Origin: Cruorifilaria tuberocauda
Lineage: Eukaryota; Nematoda; Chromadorea; Rhabditida; Onchocercidae
Direction: 5' to 3'
NCBI GenBank assembly: GCA_013365365.1
Contig: JABVXU010000066.1
Coordinates: 1-64,000, forward strand
DNA length: 64,000 nt
In this document: piece after piece, positions 49,374 through 62,654 of the stretch
How positions within the stretch are numbered: the first letter of the stretch is position 1
How the letters are laid out: each line of letters opens with the position of its first letter
Position numbers and translations under genes: made by a program
The notes under the pieces: generated by a model
What the model saw: the letters and a program-made list of their open reading frames with translations, nothing else
Database searches by the model: none
Told to the model about the DNA's origin: nothing

Positions 49374-52300
49374 ATGGCTGTTAGCTGCTTTACGAAGTTA
49401 CCTGTGGTGAGCAGAGCTGGTAATTTTTTTTTTCATTTTGGATTTTTGGTTTTGAAAATGCAATATTTGAAAGCTGTTGGAAATCCACATTATAATATTT
49501 TCATGCAAAAATTAATATTTTATTATTAAAACTCAAGTTCTCCACATGGTTGCCCGATTCTGCTTTTCATTATTTCTACTGCATACCCGGACATAGTACT
49601 GTTTAGATAATTAAATTCAATTTGTTTTCAGAGGCTTTATGAGTTAAACCTTTTATTAACTAAAATATGTTTCAGGAATTATCTCAATTAGCATCCGCGG
49701 TAAAGCAGCTACAGCTGGAAATGAATTAAAGAAGCCGCAAAAAACGAAATTCGGTCCACTGAAAGATGAAGATCGAATTTTTACAAATCTTTATGGCAGA
49801 CATGATTTCCGGCTAAAATCGGCAATGAAACTCGTGATTTTTTTTAGTATTTGAATAAAATAAATTATTCGAAAATGAATTTCGAGTTTTGGAGATGAAG
49901 AAAGTAGTCTTTAGGGAGATTGGTATAAGACGAAGGAGGTATTATTAAAAGGTCAAGATTGGATTATTAAAGAAATGAGTGCCTCCGGCATGAGAGGTCG
50001 TGGTGGTGCTGGTTTTCCAACGGGCATAAAATGGAGCTTCATGAAACGTCCATTCGATGGCAGGTTGGTTGCTTTAACTTTCGAAGTGAAAAGAATGAGC
50101 CGCAAAGCAAATTATTACTTCATTTTTGTTTATGTCATTTCCATATCTTTCTTATTCATTGTCATGCTTCATTATCTATTGATTCACAAACCATAGATAT
50201 GCTGGATTTTAAATAGAAATAGAAATAGTAATAGCATTTTTAGGCCTAAATACTTGTGCATAAATGCAGATGAGGGAGAGCCGGGAACATGCAAAGATCG
50301 TGAAGTGATGCGTCATCATCCACATACATTAATCGAAGGTGCTTTGATTGCTGGTTATGCAATGGGTGCTCGCGCTGCTTATATTTACATAAGAGGAGAA
50401 TTCTATAACGAAGCTTGTATATTACAGGAAGCCATACATGAAGCTTACAAAGTAAGACTTGAGAACTGTGATTCAAAATCTCTAAAGTGTTTCTGTGGGT
50501 ACTGATAAGTGTAATTGACATCAAAGTACAAATAGAGTTTACGTGGGTTCAGTTTCAATTGTGAAGCAATGGTTTTGGAAATAACACTTGCTCATGTGAT
50601 GAATTTCATGGCGATTAATATCATGCTACATATATCTATGCAAAATTATAATGGGATCAGAGTAATAATTTTTTTCATGTTTTTCTTTTGTTTCTTCAGT
50701 ATTGGAGTTTATTTTCTTTTTTATAGGCTGGGTTTATTGGCAAAAATAGTTGCGATACAGGTTATAGCTTCGACGTATTCATTCACCGTGGTGCTGGAGC
50801 CTACATATGTGGTGAAGAAACAGTTAGTTTTATTAGGATAAATGTTCCTCTTTTTTTATTCCATTTATCTTTTTAATTTTACAATTATCATAGAATTTCT
50901 TGGAATTATTATAAAAATTTCCAGGCTCTGCTGGAGTCCATTGAAGGCAAGCAGGGTAAACCACGTTTGAAACCACCATTCCCAGCTGATATCGGTTTAT
51001 TTGGTTGTCCAACTACGGTAAATAATGTCGAAACTATTGCTGCAGCACCTGCCATATGCAAACGTGGAGCTGCATGGTTCTCATCATTTGGACGTGATCG
51101 CAACCATGGAACAAAGGTAATCTGATAAGTATCGAGTAACTTAATAGTAAATTCGATTTGATTCCATAAATTAGGTTTTTTCAGCTTTTTTGTATATCGG
51201 GACATGTTATGAATCCGTGCACTGTTGAAGAAGAAATGTCTATTTCGCTGAAGGAATTAATCGAACGCCACTGTGGAGGTGTAATCGGTGGTTGGGACAA
51301 TCTTATGGCTATAATACCTGGCGGTTCATCAGTTCCATTGATTCCTAAAGAGTTAATGTTATAACCATTACATCTATCGTTTTCTGAAATTTGCAATATT
51401 ATGAAATTATTTAATCTAATTTAAGTATGAATTGCTATAACATGGATGGGTTTTATCTGTAAAGTATTGTTTAGGTTTTCCATCCATAATGCATACATGA
51501 TACTCTTTACACTAATTCAAATTATTTTAAAGTATTTGCGAGACTGTTCTTATGGATTTTGACGCTTTAATCGCTGCACAAACTGGTTTGGGGACCGCCG
51601 CAGTGATTGTTATGAATAAGGAAGTTGATATTGTGAAGTGTATTGCCAGGCTTTCACATTTTTATAAACATGAAAGTTGTGGGCAGGTTAGAAATAACAT
51701 TGTTTTGTGGAATTTTCTTTTATGATGATCAGAATAATTAATGGAAAATCAATAGAATGGTGTTAAAAGATTTTGTTATTCAAGTTCAGAAAGTAGTAGG
51801 TCGCATACTTAATTGAGATGTTTTTTGTTTATTTCTTACTTATAAACTTAAAATATATTCTTTCATCGTTTGAAAAGTTTTTAAAAATAAAAGCACAAAT
51901 AGTCTTTAGTGCACTCCATGCCGGGAAGGGACCAAATGGTTAAACTCTGTGATGTGGAGATTTGTGAAAGGTCAAGCAAAAACCAGTGAAATTGATAGTT
52001 TGTGGGAAATAAGTAAACAAATCGAAGCGCATACGATTTGTGCCCTTGGTGATGCAGCAGCATGGCCTGTACAAGTGAGTTTATGTTTGTCAAATCATTG
52101 ATATATTATGCAGTCTCTTGAAATTCTTTTATCATATGGAATTTTAATTCTTTTGACGGTGAAAACTTGTTTGATCAATGTACAAGGGAATTTAGCAAAA
52201 ACTGTACTAATATGAGTCATGGTGATGCTAGCGATAATTAAACATTTTTCTTGACTTTCATGTAAAGTGCCGTGACAGATTAATTCATCTTTCAGGGTTT

Positions 52301-52400
52301 AATTCGCCATTTTCGACCAGAAATTGAGCATCGAATATCTGATTATCATGCAAAAAATAGGGATGAGAAACTGCCACGTGCTGCTCACGACTCTTTCTGA
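49374..52400 (+). CDS. nuo-1: NADH:ubiquinone oxidoreductase 51-kDa flavoprotein (NDUFV1)
   Basis: Ten exons: 49374-49419, 49676-49833, 49915-50063, 50244-50451, 50727-50822, 50925-51116, 51185-51351, 51533-51686, 51910-52074, 52296-52400 (479 residues). A basic, hydroxylated N-terminus ([16 protein letters not shown]) fits a mitochondrial presequence. FMN/NADH-binding signatures [24 protein letters not shown] and [19 protein letters not shown] are intact. The [4Fe-4S] ligands are SCGQCTPC (C388, C391, C394) and C434 in HTICALGD. The protein is the electron entry site of respiratory complex I in the mitochondrial matrix arm. Exon 8 uses a less typical acceptor (TTTTAAAG), giving KDICETVL where the family usually has KEVCE. 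rme-6 starts 440 bp downstream. Confidence 0.95.
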
Positions 52401-52840
52401 ATCATAGGACTTTCGAATATCATAGTGTTTTTATTGTAATATAAACAACTGCTTTGTGATGTATTGAAAAATATAAATAAGTGGTGCTATTTCGTTGCAT
52501 CCCATTTTTCGTGCAATTTGAATGGAAATCTATAAATGTACATATCTATTTCATAACCTCTATAACGGGAAGTGTTTGTTTAGAATGGAGTAAAATAGTT
52601 TAGTTATTGTGTTATTATAATCTATTTGGATTGCTGATGTCAATTTATATTTTAATAATTTTATGCTATCAAGATATTAGACGAAATATTAAATGGAACG
52701 TTGGAAATGAGGGTTCTTGAATCTTTCAGAACATTGATGTTTTGACTTTTTATCCAATATTTTCAGTTGGGAAAAACTCACTTTTCGATATTATTTTTTA
52801 TCAATTTCAGTAATTTTGCAAATTGAAAAGGACGGGCAAG
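52401..52840. other. Intercistronic spacer nuo-1 - rme-6
   Basis: The spacer is 440 bp on the same strand. It ends with TCAATTTCAG at 52801-52810, a strong 3' splice site 30 bases before the rme-6 ATG with no obvious upstream donor exon. This fits trans-splicing of rme-6, possibly as the downstream gene of an operon. Confidence 0.5.
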
Positions 52841-55800
52841 ATGGATTTATCTGTTGAACACGCAGGACTGGATACGCTCACGATGCTTTGTGAAAGATTA
52901 CGATCCGAAAAATTACTTGTAGCCAGTGAATTGGACACTTTGCAACGACTTAACGAAGAGGTCGATAATGCACAAAGTGAATTAGCACATTTGGCATGGA
53001 TATGCAGGCAGGAACAGGTAAGAATTTCTGGTAATGGCATTTTTTCTTTGCATAACGAAATAATTAGTTATTGCTTTGTTGAGATATTTCTGACGTATTT
53101 AATCTCATTTTTGCTTAATATTGTGTAGTGAAGACTAATTTATTTGGATTTACTGAATTTTGTTTTACATTTGCGGTATCATACTTATCCTGAATAAAAA
53201 TTTCGTTTGAATATACTGACCAATGATACACCGCGAATCAAATCTTTGAAAAAATTTCAGACAATTTTATCGCGTCTGATCAGTTCCCATCCGGATGTTC
53301 GGCCCGAAAATTGTTGTTATCTTACTTCTCAGTTCGATTCCGCTCATTTTGTCGATGGATATCGTCGTATTGATGGGCAGCATTATAGTAGCGTTACGGA
53401 ATTGTTAAACTTACTGTTGAACTCACCAAATTTAGTAGCTGAAATATTACATGCTAATGACCAAGCGCTGAAGGTATCAGCCTGAGTTCTTGTATTTAAA
53501 AATTGTTTTTAGCTTCTTAAAGTACCAACTATTTAAAATAGTTGGTATTTTAAGAAGCTAATTTTTTTTATCATCAGTTTCTCACTGAATTCAAGTCATC
53601 AGACATATGCAATAAGTAATCTTGAGTTTTGAGATGGATAACATCAATTCACATATTAGTTGTCGTGTTACTCAAAAAAATCTCATTGATATCGAAATCT
53701 ATGTAAAGGTAGTTAAAAATAAAATTTCAGAACAGCGATTCACCATTTGTTGAGCTAGTTTCATGTGTCTACAGTCTTCTGTATGGATGTGCAGTTTTTC
53801 CAGAAGATGAGCGTCGCGTATTAGAAATTCTTTTTCATCTACTGGATATTCAGTTGGCTTCACATTCTGACCCACGATTGCTATTGCGTCGAGGAAACGT
53901 CTCTTTTTGTCAACTTTATCGTTTGTTCTCTGAAGGAATGTATTCCGCAAAGGTTTGATATCATTTTCTATTTCCATTGAAAGTAGAAATTATATTTAAT
54001 GAAGTGAAACACGACGTTTTATTGACATTTTATCTTCTATTGCCCAATTTAGATTTTTCTGACAGCAGCTTTGCATGATCCGGTGATGTTCGTATTATCT
54101 CACGATGACATTTTTATGGATATTGAATCTACAAAAACGGTATTACGTTTCCCCAGGGAAGAAAGAAGAAGGCGGTATGTGCAAACATTATTTTGTTTGA
54201 TGTTCTATCATTAATTTTGATTATTTTGATAATGCAAAAAATTTGTCTTTTTTATCGAACATTTCAGATTTGGTGAAGATGAAGATTCACTTATTTTTTT
54301 GCAAAACTTAACTGTTCATCGTCGATATGTTGAATCGAAATTGATATCAGCTGCAAATCGATTTATCCGAGGTAATTCAATGAACCTATTTGGGCACACT
54401 TCAATTAGGAATGATTTTATTATTGGTTATTTGGAATACTTTTTTTCAGCAATAACAGATGCAATGTCCTGTTTTCCTCAAAACTTAGGTTGCATTGTTC
54501 GACGACTGTATACTGTTTTAGTTGATCACAGAAAACTTGATCGTGAGCAGGTATCAGTAATTTATTCTTCATACAATTCATTTTATAACTTCTGTGAATC
54601 ATCTGTTATATATTTGATATATTCTTTTACCTTTATACTCATATATTCATTGGGGAATCAGTATCCAATATCATAATACTGTAGGCTACGTTGATTTGTA
54701 CGGATTTAATTTTCACCTATCTTATTTGTCCTGCAATCGCGAATCCTGAAACTCTTGGAGTCATATCAGATACCCCGGTCACCTACATGGCAAGGTTAGA
54801 GTATTTTGGAGAAGATAAACATGCACATAATGTTTATATTATATCGTGCTTCTTTTCTAATCCGTCTAATTATTTTACCATCCACCTTTATCTCTCGTAT
54901 TCGAATTGATTTGTAAATAGATACCAAAACATATTATTTTTTAAGATTTCTTTTTGATAACCAACGCAGACTTCGAGGTTCGAGCTATATAAGCTTAAAA
55001 CAAGTTGAAAGTAGCTTAGTTACCATTTTTCTATTTTTTTTGTTACCATTTATTTATAGATATTATTGTTTATAGATTCAATTTGATGCAGATTGGACAG
55101 ATTTTGCAGACATTAGCTGTTGCACCTTTTGAGCCACCTTCTCCTCATCTCGCTTATTTTTATTCTCAATTCGATCAGGTAGTTATCGTCCTATATTCCA
55201 ATCTTTTTAAATTTATTTTAAGAATTAAAAAAAATGTATACTACATAACAAATTCGAATAAGAATCAAAGAGTTAATAAACGTGCTAATAAGCAAGCAGG
55301 TAATAAGTAGATAAATAAAATTGCTGCTTCTGTAGAGTTCCATCCGCAATGCGGATGTCATTTTAGCAGTCGATGTCATCTGTGGTTCAACATGTCCTTA
55401 CAACGCATGGTGAATCGATAGAAAGCATATGCGCAGTTAGTACCGAATCACCACCCCAAGTTGCTGAACAGTTTGTCCGACGCGTGTTTGTAGGTACTGT
55501 TGGAGAATTAGACTGTTTGGTAAGTACCTTAGATTTTGTGGTATAAAATTAATTAAGTGTAATATATTTCAAAATTGAAAATTGTAATTCGTGATTTCTT
55601 ATTTTTCCAGTCTTCATTCAATTTTGTTATAACTTTTACTTTTCAAATTGGTAATGAAAAGTGATTTAAAATACTTAAAAACAAAGTTGTTACAGATTAG
55701 TGCGGTTCGTTGTTTGGCAACTAGTCCTATAAGTGATGAATCAGTGCGACAGGTATTAACTGGGATATTGCGACGATTACCAGTAAAACTTGCACGAAAT

Positions 55801-58800
55801 GATATGTCAGATGTTGGAACTGTTGCTTTTCAAGAAGTAATTGGAATTTTCTTTTTTTTTTTAAATATGAAAATAAGAAAAAAATTGAAGTATAGGCATA
55901 TAATTATTTCTCCGATGTTTTAAGTTTCCTATGAAATTTGGACATCATTCATATGGATACATGTCAGACTAAACATTTTTCGTTATTTACAGTTTCATGG
56001 AAGTCCATCGAATGACAAAAACATACATCATTTCTCTAGCGATGTCAAGACGTTAGATTCAAGTAAGAATTTCGTTTCTAGAAAATACCTATGTTTTTAA
56101 CATGAGACTAAAGAAAGGGAATTTTTTCAGTGCAAAGTGGTGATCAGAAAGGTTTGCGATCCAAACTTTGCAAATCCGCGGAGTCTCCCGAATCAAACAA
56201 TACTCAAGCAGGAAGTATTGAGGTATTATTATATTTATGCTGAGTGGTTCAAAGAAATTGCATCATTAGTTCGTAGTAGAGCAGGAAAAACCAGCGAAAT
56301 TTGGTCATGATTTTCATTTTTTCGGATTTTGTGTTTGAATTTATGGCGATTTTTTCAGGTACTTGTATTCCCCCTGGGCGAGGGTAGAGAACCGTTAGGA
56401 ATGTGCTCCGAAGAGAAATTCATGGAATCAGTTCGAAATCCGCAACGAGTGCGAAAACATAAAACATCGGATGAATCAGCTGAAAAGCGAACTCGTTTTG
56501 TTGATACTGAAAGCATTGGTATCGACTTTTTTTTTAATATGGATTTGATTTTTCATAAAGATTATTTAAATTAAACCAAAGTAGTACGATTTTAGATCGT
56601 ACTACCGACGGTGGAAGCGATGATGAAGAAGCAGCAAGTTTATCTTCTTCCATCGAAGGTAAATCAGATTCGGTTGTGTTGTGTTTTACTTTATCTATAA
56701 AAATTTTCTTTTTACTATAAATTTACTATAAAGAATCTTCCTTTCCAAATATTTAATTTTTTATTTTTATCATGTTTTAATAACTGATTTCAATCGCGCA
56801 TTTTGAAGCAATTGTTTTTTTAAGGTAACGCTGATGGTATGGATGATGATGCTGAAGATGTATCAACTTTACCGGATAATTTCAGTGATGTTGTTCCCAG
56901 TAGTGCAAATGTTTCCGGTCGCGGTTCACCAAGCGTCAGCGATCCGGCTTCTAATCGAGGTGGTTCACGTTCCGTCCGATCAGCTGCGCCTTCAAATGGC
57001 GGTAAGTTAAGAAATGGTATAGCTTACCAATGTTGAGATAAAGATTCTTAAAATTAATTGTGATCTTTTACCAGCACCGGTCTTGAGGAGATAAATTCTG
57101 CTTTAGTATGACTATTAAAATTTCAGTTTTAGCAACGACTATTAATTCAATATCCAACTAAAAAAATAGATCAAATTCATTATGAGATGAAATGAATTCC
57201 TTTGAATACATATTGTCTCTTTTCAATCTAACCAAATATGTGCTATTGTAGAAAATGCTAATAGTGCAATACAAGAAAATAATAATGCTCGCCAACATAA
57301 TCTTCCCAATTTGCCGGTAACTGTTCGTCGCGAAAATACTGAAGGTCTGGAAGATAAATTCGGGAAATTTTGCCTACCTTCACAAGGAGAGAGTCGTCAT
57401 AAATACCGTATGAATTTTATTTAAAATTTTGGATTTTTGTTTAATGCATCTTCTTAATGGTATTTTTAATAAAGCATCGACAATTTTATCAGATTCAAAT
57501 CGATTTCTAAGATATAAAATATGGTCATTACCACGACATTGGGACTCATTTACAGCTGTTTTAGCGCTTGACTTTTCCTAACTTTGAATTATTTCTTATT
57601 GCTTATTAAATTTATATCTCAGCTCTTCACGATATTATTCGGTCAGTTTTAGGTGATGACACACATTCACTTGTGAGTGAAAGTTGGTCCACCGATGTTC
57701 TACCATCAGATACGGAAGGTTTTGGTTTTGATGCTAGGCAAGAAGGAGATAACAGTGCATCTGCAGTTCCTGTGCTACCAGCAGTTATAGAAGTTGGCGA
57801 ACCTCGGAATGAAAGTAGATCAAGCAGTATGTTTTGACTATGCCCATACATTTCTTGTCAGGTTTTAATATTTTAATCTCGGAAATATATTGCATAGATT
57901 TATTACGGGTGTAGAATATCGAGTTTCAGGATTCATACAAGCAAAAAACTTTTGTAGGAATGGGTTCACAGCGATCTACCATTGGTAATGCTATCGGATC
58001 TTTACCTACGGCAAGTGGAGAAGACCGAAGTGATACATGGTCTGTAGATGCAGTGGCCAGTGATTCTGAAGCAGATCCTATTCAAAGGAATGATGATTTA
58101 TTAATGATCGATGATCCCGATAATGCTGATGTTTCATCTGGTTTGCCTGCATCAGTTGGCTATTTTCTACATCGGCTTTATAGATCAGATTTTCACAAAA
58201 ATTGCACGTACTCATCCATTCCACTAATGCATTTAAATATTTCAGTTCCTAGTGGTAATGCAAATGCTATATTGCTAGCTTCTGTTTGTAGCGAAAGCAA
58301 CATGGTAGGAGGCGGTAACTTGGCTATTCAAGGAACACTTGGAGGGCATACACAAAATGAAGCTTCCCGGGGGAACAGTTTCTCATTTCAGCATGTTGCA
58401 AAGTACTGTATTTTTTACATGCATTTTTACCGTTGAAATCTTTTTTAAATACCAAAAATTAAGAATCTTTTGAAGAATAAATTGTAAGCAATAACTGTAT
58501 CTGTTTAAGCTTTCATCTATTTTAGAAAACCAATACCTACGCCATCGACTGATGCTTCAATTTTTCGTGAATTGAATCAAGTAAATCTGCCCGCTTCAAC
58601 ATCAGGCAACCACGGTCGTGAACGTCTTAGACGTCAGTCCAGTGGAAGTTCCTTCTATTCAAAATCTGATGTTGACTCTGAATTTTCTAAGTTAGTTGCC
58701 ATAATTTTGGACAGTATGTAATCATATGATTCATTCAGGAATAAAAAAAGCTGCTTGAAGGATTTCGAAAGGAAATTGATTTAAATTTTCTAGGGATCTT

Positions 58801-61800
58801 AATGATGACGCACTTTCATCACTACCTGGTGATTACGTTCCGTCTTTTCGCAACAGCGTAGGTGAACTTGCGCCAACCAGTCCAGCTGTCTCAGTAGTTG
58901 CAACAGCTGGTTCCTTTTGTAATGATGATATGGAAGCAGGATCAAATATCATCCCGACTAATGATGATATAATTAATTCGTCAAAAAATGACGTCACCGT
59001 AGCAAATACACGAAAAACCGATAAATGTAATGAATATGAGCATGCAGTGGTAAGTGTTCAAATTCATTCGAAATTTTTGCGAAGTTTAGAATTCATCAAC
59101 AGACGCTGCATTTCTTCATTTTTCAGATGGGAAAAACCGAACACAGCAACGAAGATAAAATAGATGAAGAGGCTGTAAGAGCGAATTGGGTCAGTAGTGG
59201 AGCTATGCCAAAAACATATCGTATTTCTTCTGCAACTTCTCGTCTGAGTAAACAATTCTTGATTTAGAATTAAAAATTTTATTAGTTCACTTTACCAGAT
59301 TGATTTATACTTTATGCTATTTCTTATCATTTTGAATTTATGTTATACTGTAACGCATTCATGTTTCAATAGAGTTAGTGATTTATTTCTTTTGTTGAAG
59401 GAGCTCAGAACGAAGATATTGAAAGAAATGAGAGTTCATTGGTACGGAAGAAAATGAATATACTTCATGGTTTGCATAAAGTAGGCGAGTCACTGAAGAT
59501 GAGAAAAGGTATCCTACATTTGTTCCTCCGTTTTGGTCATTAGTGGAAGAAAGTATCTAAAGTTTTAAGTGTGCGATATATTATTATCCTCTAGGAAATA
59601 TTTATATTGTTTTATAAGGATCGTATAATTTTGTGTACTGCAAATAATTTCATTAAAGTTTTATATAGCATCTCAATGTAGTTTGATCTCTTTAATATAA
59701 GATATTCTAAAAGTTTTGTATACAGAGCAAATAGGAATGGACCTGCATCATAGATAATGAAATGACAAAAAAATTATGAGAATTGCTTTAATTTTTTCAA
59801 TTTCAGGTGCTGTGGTTAGTTCACTTCGCCAGTCATTATCTCAAGCTACAACAGCTAATGAAATTACATCTTCGAAAGTCACAAATGAAAAAGATTCTCC
59901 GGCGTTATCTTTTGGTAGACTATTTTCAATGTTAATATCATTAATTTTTGTTCTAGCAGGAAAATAAATAAGGTTGCAAAAAATATTTAGTAAAAGTATT
60001 TTTAAGTTTAATTCAAAATAGGTTTCAGACACAGTGGCTGGTCGATTTGTTGAAAGTCGTTCCCTTGATGAATTGAATATTTCCACAGATGTAAACAAGC
60101 GAACAGCTAATGAAATTCTAGATAAATATAAGGGGAAGGCAGTCGCGACATATTCAACTGAAGGAAATAATCAGTTTCTGGATGAAAATAATCACAAATC
60201 GGTGAAGACGGTTTTTAATTAAATTCAGTAGGAGTTATATTGTACAGAAATTAAACAATAACCTTTGGAGTTTGCAGTAACGTGTTATTATATGAATTAT
60301 TCTTCATTCCAGGAGAAAATTGGAAAGACACCCAAAGATTCACAATTGTATTACGATCCTGATAATCTGACTCAGTGTCAAGCTTTTATTGATGTCAAGC
60401 GAAAATTACGTTTGGTGCTCAGTTCAGTGGCTTCATTACCCGGAGTATCTTCTATCGGAGGAGAAAGTATTTTACGCAGATCCAAAATGAGGATGAGGTA
60501 ATGATTTGAAACCTTCCTCAGCATTTACAACTGTAATGATTACCTAATGTCAATTACTTATTGTAGTGGAAAGAACGATACACGACAATTGGCAGAGTTT
60601 CTGCAGATTTTATTAGCAGAGAGCATCAACGGGCAAGATAAGACTCTATGTGCCCAAATTCGTGAAGTTATGCGTTGCTTAGTCGCATTCGATGATAGAG
60701 CGTAAGTTACACCTTAATTTTGAATCATTGTTTAATTCTGAGATCTATTTAAGTTAATCGCTTCTACACTGAAGTTTGGAAATGTGAAATGAATTTCACA
60801 ATCTTATATTATATCACTGCTTTCATCTCTTGGGGCATTAGCGATGTTCTTTTTCGCATAATTTCGGTGTCGCATATCAAAATGAAATACATGTTCATTT
60901 TGCTGTAAAAAGATTTTCTTTTTAGGGTTAGAAAGCTGTTAAGAGCTTTGAAAGGTGAACACCGAAAGCGGACGGCATATATGCTTTATTTACAGCAGTC
61001 TCGTCTTAATCTACTTCAGCTGCGCTCTAATTTAGAAAAACTAGCCATTCGTCTGCAAAGGTTTGCAATATTATTATCGGACTTCTAATTTTAACATCTT
61101 GAGGCACTCTTGTGGTACAACGAATACATTTTACAAGCATCAGTCATGTTTTCACGTAGAGTTGATCAGGTTTGACCAGTTCAAACCCTATCAACAGGGA
61201 GTAAAATAAACGAAAGAAATCTCTGAAAACAGTAGCAGTAAATCACCTCAGCGACCCGGTGGTGTTTAGATACTGGAAAAGGACAGTGATGCCATTCTCA
61301 TGGATTACAGAGAGAAATTGCTGATCAATGAGTGCTTAGTAGATATGCTTGTTCGATTTTATTTGGAAGAGCGTGAAACACAGCTACGAAGATTCATTGC
61401 TGAATTTCAAACTCTAAAAGCTCAGGTATATTTGATTAACCTGTTATTCTTATTCGTATTGAGCATATTTTCATCATTCTTAGTATTCATTTAAAAAATT
61501 CAAAAATTTCTGAAGGATGAAAGAACAGATGTAATGGAACGTGCTTTGAATTCATTATATGAGCATTTACCGCATGAGAACATATGGCGTTTTGCAAACG
61601 CAGAAAGAATCTCATTTGTAAAGAAGAGTGTTGAACGTTCATTGATGGCTCAGCTTTATGTATATGCACTTTATCCAAATGGTGAAGCTGACCAAAGTAG
61701 AGACAGGTTTCTTTTTGTTATAAATGCGCCTCATATTTTAAATATTATTAATGGGAATCTAATGCTAGAATTTTTACTGTCTAGGCTTTTATTTTCTCTG

Positions 61801-62654
61801 TTATTGGTAATTCACTTAATCTTTTAATTGATTTTGATTTTCTTATGCGGCATTGTTTTAGTGTCTTCCACAAATCAGTTCAAAAATTAGCATCGGAGAT
61901 TAACCCGGATCATCCTCAGTTGCGTATATCTGTGGTAATCTTATTTTATTTCTCATTTCAATTTTTCCCATTAAAAGAAGCATAGCGACAATCATTGCTT
62001 TTATTTATAATATTCGAATTTATAATTTTTATTTTCTCCATTGTGAATTTTTGAATCTTATTAAAAACCTTTTGCAGCCATTCTTTTCTATTTTTTTAAT
62101 TTTTCAGAGATTACGTGGTGAATGTCCCTGGCCGTCGGCACAAGCAGAAATTGGAATCATTAATGCGTATAAGTCACCACGAGATAAAATGGCCTGTATT
62201 GTTAGATGCTGTGAAACGATCGAAAATCTCATTATTCTTGCATCCGAGAGAGGTGCCGCTTCAGCAGATGATATTACTCCTGTACTTGTTTACGTTCTTA
62301 TTCAGGCAAGATTTTTATATTTTTGCAGCTGTTAGGAAAATAACAGAAATGAAGAGGGACATATTTGCTGTGGTCTTTTTTATTCTGACCTTTCGGAGAA
62401 CAATATGAATAATAGTGCACGCATAATAAGTTGAATGAGAATTTTATGAAAAACGAAAACTGCTGTTTTAAATGTCAGTCAAAATCCTCATACATAACTT
62501 CGTTTTTCAGGCAAATCCATCATCTTTGCTGTCGAACATCCAGTATATTGGCGCATTTTATGCGAATCAAATAACAGGCATCGAGGCATACTGGTGGACT
62601 CAGTTCACTAGTGCAGTAGAATTCATTAAAACGTTGTTAAGTCAAAATCCATGA
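52841..62654 (+). CDS. rme-6: RME-6/GAPVD1: RasGAP-like plus VPS9 domain Rab5 exchange factor
   Basis: Thirty-four exons, 1624 residues. First half: 52841-53017, 53261-53473, 53731-53952, 54053-54174, 54268-54371, 54450-54550, 54685-54794, 55076-55178, 55367-55519, 55696-55836, 55993-56062, 56131-56222, 56359-56518, 56596-56658, 56825-57001, 57252-57407, 57623-57826. Second half: 57958-58140, 58246-58402, 58526-58690, 58794-59049, 59127-59247, 59401-59508, 59807-59914, 60029-60210, 60313-60497, 60567-60701, 60926-61060, 61160-61169, 61270-61425, 61516-61706, 61862-61934, 62108-62305, 62511-62654. The RasGAP-like part (about 1-430) ends with [19 protein letters not shown] and FNLMQIGQ. A low-complexity middle holds [26 protein letters not shown] and LRRQSSGSS. 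The VPS9 domain (about 1423-1624) shows [42 protein letters not shown] and [12 protein letters not shown]. The family activates Rab5 on clathrin-coated vesicles. The donor of the 60029-60210 exon has an alternative. Confidence 0.92.
53510..53560. repeat. 51-nt near-perfect inverted repeat in rme-6 intron 2
   Basis: Two 25-nt arms (53510-53534 and 53536-53560) are complementary at all but one position around a single central base. The arms begin TAGCTTCTTAAAG and end TTTTAAGAAGCTA. The loop is too short for a typical microRNA precursor; it looks like a cruciform-prone element or mini foldback insertion. Confidence 0.85.
61160..61169 (+). other. 10-nt microexon of rme-6
   Basis: The exon ending at 61060 leaves two bases of a codon, while the exon from 61270 must start in phase 0. 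AGTTGATCAG, flanked by TTTTCACGTAG and GTTTGA, is a 10-nt exon that restores the frame, adding Arg-Val-Asp-Gln across the junction. The following Ile-Leu-Glu-Lys then continues the helix before the VPS9 region. Confidence 0.6.
62306..62510 (+). other. GC-AG intron in rme-6
   Basis: The last intron starts TTCAG|GCAAGA and ends TTTTTCAG. Joining here gives [11 protein letters not shown] exactly as in the VPS9 family. The only nearby GT would change the reading frame. Apart from the C, the donor matches consensus closely, as is typical for GC introns. Confidence 0.85.

Noticed and set aside
55330..55440. An earlier exon start for rme-6 exon 9 at about 55337
   Set aside because: That frame meets a stop after some 30 codons, whereas the acceptor at 55361-55366 opens the frame that runs to the next donor.
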